This document shows, in pieces, positions 5,379 to 7,619 of a stretch of 7,619 nucleotides of DNA. Made by a program: the position numbers and the translations under genes. Within the stretch, counting starts at the first letter, position 1. Each line of letters begins with the position of its first letter. This DNA is from an uncultured Collinsella sp. (GTDB lineage: Bacteria > Actinomycetota > Coriobacteriia > Coriobacteriales > Coriobacteriaceae): the NCBI GenBank assembly GCA_900549275.1, contig URNU01000058.1:1-7619 (forward strand), written 5' to 3'. The notes under the pieces are model-generated. The model did no database searches and was not told the origin of the DNA. It saw nothing but the letters and a program-made list of their open reading frames with translations.

Positions 5379-6389
5379 CTAGATCTCGCGCACGCTTTGG
5401 CGCTCGACAAAATAGGTCGATACGGCCGTCTTGCAGGTATAGCTCTTGGGATTGCGGATGTTGCCCACCAGGCGGCGTACCGCGATCTCGCCCACCTCGT
5501 GCTTGGGAACGTGCACCGTGGTGAGCGGCGGGTTGGAGAAGGCGCCCAGAGATAGGTCGTCAAAGCCGATGATCGAGACATCCTCGGGAACACGTATGCC
5601 GTGCTCGTTCAGCGCGCGCATGGCGCCTACGGCGAGCACATCGTTCTCGGCAAAGAAAGCCGTCGGCAGGTCGTCGCGCGAGGCGCTGTCGAGCCATGCG
5701 CCCATGTCGAGATAAGCGCCCTCGAGCGTGGTGCCCAGCGTAACGCGCCATGTCGGGTTGGCCTCAAGGCCCGCATCCTCAAGCGCTTGGCGATAGCCGC
5801 GCTCGCGATCCTTAAAGTTGCGGATACGAAGGTCGCCCGCCAGATAGCCGATTTGCTTGTGACCTTTCTCGATGAGGTAATCCACGGCACGCAGCACCGA
5901 ATCGGTATTGGCAATGACCACGGCATCGAAGTACTGGCGGTCGCTCCAGCCATCGAGCACAATCAGGTGGGCGGCCGCGTTAGCGAACAGAGCGTAGTCC
6001 TCCTCGCCCAACTCCGTACCCATTAGTACAATAGCGGCGGCCGGATCGGCAATCAGGCCCTCGACCTGCGGGCGCACGGCGTCCAGGTCGCTAAAGTCGA
6101 GCGAGACAAAGCTCGTGCTCATGCCGTGGCGACGCGCCTGGCGCTCCACGCCCTCGATAACCGCGGGATGGAAGGTACTCTCGTCCAAGATGGCGCCCGT
6201 CTTGCGCGCGAGCACAAACTGAATGCTCTCGAGCTGCGTCGACTGCTGGTAGCCAAGCGACTGTGCGCACTCCAAGATGACCTTGGCGGTCTCTTCACTC
6301 ACGCTGCGCTTGCGGTTGAGCGCGTTGGACACGGTCGCAGGCGAAAAGCCGGTGATGCGGCTGATCTCGCGAACACTTGCTTTGGCCAT
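5379..6389 (-). CDS. LacI-family transcriptional regulator
   Basis: 336 residues, the usual family length. The helix-turn-helix is at the N-terminus: VREISRITGFSPATVSNALNRKRSVSEETAKVILECAQSLGY (6-47). The periplasmic-binding-protein-like effector domain follows from about 60 to the end, with recognisable blocks GLIADPAAAIVLMGT (111-125), DYLIEKGHKQIGYLAGD (170-186), RERGYRQALEDAG (195-207), PTAFFAENDVLAVGAMRALNEHGIRVPEDVSIIGFDD (242-278) and LTTVHVPKHEVGEIAVRRL (289-307). The stretch after the helix-turn-helix (residues 48-62) lacks the usual hinge pattern with A-R-x-L, so DNA contact may differ from LacI/PurR. The start at 6389 (GGGGGAA just upstream) is preferred over the ATG at 6404. It lies between two possible target units and has its own promoter and terminator. 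A sugar or sugar-phosphate effector is likely but not identifiable. Confidence 0.92.
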   Translation of the reverse strand: MAKASVREISRITGFSPATVSNALNRKRSVSEETAKVILECAQSLGYQQSTQLESIQFVLARKTGAILDESTFHPAVIEGVERQARRHGMSTSFVSLDFSDLDAVRPQVEGLIADPAAAIVLMGTELGEEDYALFANAAAHLIVLDGWSDRQYFDAVVIANTDSVLRAVDYLIEKGHKQIGYLAGDLRIRNFKDRERGYRQALEDAGLEANPTWRVTLGTTLEGAYLDMGAWLDSASRDDLPTAFFAENDVLAVGAMRALNEHGIRVPEDVSIIGFDDLSLGAFSNPPLTTVHVPKHEVGEIAVRRLVGNIRNPKSYTCKTAVSTYFVERQSVREI

Positions 6390-6463
6390 TGTTCCCCCTA
6401 GCAACGGCCGTGGCGGAGCATCGAGACTCGATGGCTCGGCAAATAAACGGCCGCAAATTCAAT

Positions 6464-6550
6464 CTAAACAGAGTAGTAAATGTTTATGAGCTAGTTTAGC
6501 CTGTTGTCAAGTAAAGTGGCCCGACTATTCCCCCAACGGGCACATTTACT
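6464..6550 (-). promoter_or_regulatory. Promoter and operator-like sites of the LacI-family gene
   Basis: On the minus strand a perfect TTGACA (6505-6510) is followed 16 bases later by CATAAA (6483-6488), a plausible -35/-10 pair that would start transcription near 6475. The -10 lies within AGTAAATGTTTA (6475-6486), which closely resembles ACTAAATGTTTT in front of the isomerase (5183-5194). AGTAAATG (6475-6482) and its inverted copy CATTTACT (6543-6550) bracket the promoter 60 bases apart, another AGTAAA is at 6510-6515, and CTAAAC/GTTTAG (6464-6469, 6494-6499) flank the -10. This layout fits autoregulation by the encoded repressor. The long leader from here to 6390 shows a hairpin ATCGAGACTCGAT (6420-6432) but nothing else clear. 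Confidence 0.6.
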
Positions 6551-6564
6551 CGGTAGCTAAAAAA

Positions 6565-6597
6565 GCCCCGTCCCAAATTGGCTACATGGGACGGGGC
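6565..6597 (-). terminator. Intrinsic terminator of the nucleoside hydrolase gene (repeat copy 2)
   Basis: A perfect 11-base stem, GCCCCGTCCCA (6565-6575) with TGGGACGGGGC (6587-6597), encloses an 11-base loop and is followed on the minus strand by six T residues (6564-6559). It begins 11 bases after the stop codon at 6609-6611. The inner 25 bases, loop included, match the element at 224-248 at 22 positions, which is more than two unrelated terminators would share. Confidence 0.93.
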
Positions 6598-6608
6598 GTG
6601 AAAATCAC

Positions 6609-7583
6609 TTAGCCAAGAACACGGGCCATGCGCGTCTTGAACTCGGACAGGAAGCGCGGGACATCCACGGTCAGTGCCACAAGCGCGCTCTTGTCCGGAT
6701 CGGACAGGCGGTGCTCATCGCAAATGGTGCGACCGCGATACTCGCCCAGCAGATCAACACGCAGATTGCAGCCGAGCGCACCTACGAGCGTGGGGTCGAT
6801 CGCCACGGCAACGGCTAGCGGATCGTGCAGCGCACAACCACCCAGGTAGGGTGCGTTCATCTCGTACGAACCAATGTAGTGCTCGACCATGCTCGCGAAT
6901 GCGCAGCCCGCCATGGTGCCCGAGCCCGTCCAGCCGGCAATGTCGCGACGCGTAAGCACCACGCGATGCGTCACGTCCAGGCCCACCATGGTGAGCTTGC
7001 GACCCGAGCGCAGCACGGCATCGGCCGCCTCGGGATCGCTTGCCATGTTGGCCTCGGCACCCGCACTCACGTTACCGGGCACGGTCAGGGCACCGCCCAT
7101 CACCACCACGCGGCCGATAGACATCACCGCCGCCGCATCGCGCTCCAGGGCAAGCGCCAGGTTGGAGAGCGGGCCGGTCGCTACGTAGACCAGATCGGGG
7201 CCATAGGTGCGCGCAGCATCGATCAGATAATCGACCGCAGCGTTGCCATCAGCAGACGTCGCCCCCACCGGCTCGTAGGGCGACGCGGGCACGCTCGCGC
7301 CGCCGATGCCGTTCTTGCCGTGAATGAGCGCGGTGGACGCCGGCGGCGTATAGGGCTCAGTCGCCTGCAGAGGACGGTCGGCACCCAGGTACACCGGCAC
7401 CTCGGGACGACCCAGCAGATCGAGCACCGCCAGACAGTTATGTGCCGACTGGTCGACGCGCACGTTGCCAAAACATGTGGTAATGCCCACAAGTTCCACC
7501 TCGGGGCTCGCGATGGCATAGGCAAGCGCCATCGCATCGTCCACACCCATATCCAGATCAAGGATCAGCTTCTTGATTGCCAT
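6609..7583 (-). CDS. Inosine-uridine-type nucleoside hydrolase
   Basis: 324 residues, typical for ribonucleoside hydrolases, which cleave the N-glycosidic bond of nucleosides to free base and ribose in the cytoplasm. The calcium-binding N-terminal motif is present as LDLDMGVDDAMAL (8-20), with Asp9, Asp11, Asp15 and Asp16; the usual form is DxDPGxDD, so the Pro is Met here. TTCFGN (35-40) supplies the conserved Asn. VATGPLSNLALAL (134-146) and MGGALTVPGNVSAGAEANMASDPEAAD (162-188) carry the usual glycine, Glu177 and Asn179 positions, and LHDPLAVAVAID (252-263) holds the active-site His253 and metal ligand Asp254. The enzyme therefore looks active. The start has GGAG (7589-7592) before it. The gene has its own terminator and is not cotranscribed with the sugar operon, but ribose release links it to pentose metabolism. 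Which nucleosides it prefers cannot be told. Confidence 0.92.
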   Translation of the reverse strand: MAIKKLILDLDMGVDDAMALAYAIASPEVELVGITTCFGNVRVDQSAHNCLAVLDLLGRPEVPVYLGADRPLQATEPYTPPASTALIHGKNGIGGASVPASPYEPVGATSADGNAAVDYLIDAARTYGPDLVYVATGPLSNLALALERDAAAVMSIGRVVVMGGALTVPGNVSAGAEANMASDPEAADAVLRSGRKLTMVGLDVTHRVVLTRRDIAGWTGSGTMAGCAFASMVEHYIGSYEMNAPYLGGCALHDPLAVAVAIDPTLVGALGCNLRVDLLGEYRGRTICDEHRLSDPDKSALVALTVDVPRFLSEFKTRMARVLG

Positions 7584-7619
7584 TGTTCTACTCCGCTTCT
7601 CCGTCTTGTACTAAATCGT
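7584..7619 (-). promoter_or_regulatory. Start of the upstream region of the nucleoside hydrolase (cut by window edge)
   Basis: Only 36 bases are visible. They hold the ribosome binding site GGAG (7589-7592) and, at 7609-7616, TACTAAAT, which also occurs in the isomerase control region (5182-5189) and is close to TAGTAAAT in front of the regulator gene. A promoter cannot be judged at this edge. Confidence 0.35.

Noticed and set aside
5123..6550. CRISPR array or phage-defence system suggested by repeated short motifs
   Set aside because: The repeats are only 6 to 10 bases, irregularly spaced and in promoter regions; there are no long repeats with uniform spacers and no cas or defence genes.

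Overview
The window is high-GC DNA from a bacterium with GC-rich codon use and strong AGGAGG-type ribosome binding sites. A split transketolase, a LacI-family regulator and an IS110-type transposase tail would fit a gut actinobacterium of the Collinsella/Coriobacteriia type. That placement rests on overall style, not on a marker gene, so it is a moderate guess. Every complete gene lies on the minus strand, so the biological reading order runs from the right end of the window to the left.

Reading leftward from 7619, the first gene is a nucleoside hydrolase (7583 to 6609), closed by a strong intrinsic terminator (6565-6597). Next is an AT-rich promoter region, then a LacI-family regulator (6389 to 5379). 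After it come a decayed duplicate of its own last codons and a second terminator (5289-5316). A second AT-rich control region (5123-5288), full of AGTAAA and TAAAC motifs, precedes a four-gene operon: an L-fucose/L-arabinose-isomerase-family protein (5122 to 3722), the N-terminal half of a split transketolase (3719 to 2883), its C-terminal half (2890 to 1952) and, after a 171-base gap, a glycerol-kinase-like FGGY kinase (1780 to 290). The left end (1-223) is the 3' end of an IS110-family insertion sequence on the plus strand. It appears to have landed inside the stem of the terminator hairpin that follows the kinase gene.

The simplest reading is a LacI-controlled sugar catabolic unit. The isomerase would turn an aldose into a ketose, the FGGY kinase would phosphorylate the ketose, and the dedicated two-subunit transketolase would move a two-carbon unit from it to an aldose phosphate, feeding the pentose phosphate pathway and glycolysis. 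The nucleoside hydrolase next door would release ribose from nucleosides and may share the regulator. The substrate cannot be read from the sequence. The kinase keeps the glycerol-kinase scaffold but has lost two of the residues that contact glycerol, so it probably acts on a larger sugar. No transporter lies in the window.

The points most worth following are the unassigned isomerase/transketolase/kinase pathway, the shared operator-like motifs in the two control regions, the terminator-like hairpin that occurs twice with a conserved loop, the IS insertion in one copy of it, and the relic duplicate at the end of the regulator gene.
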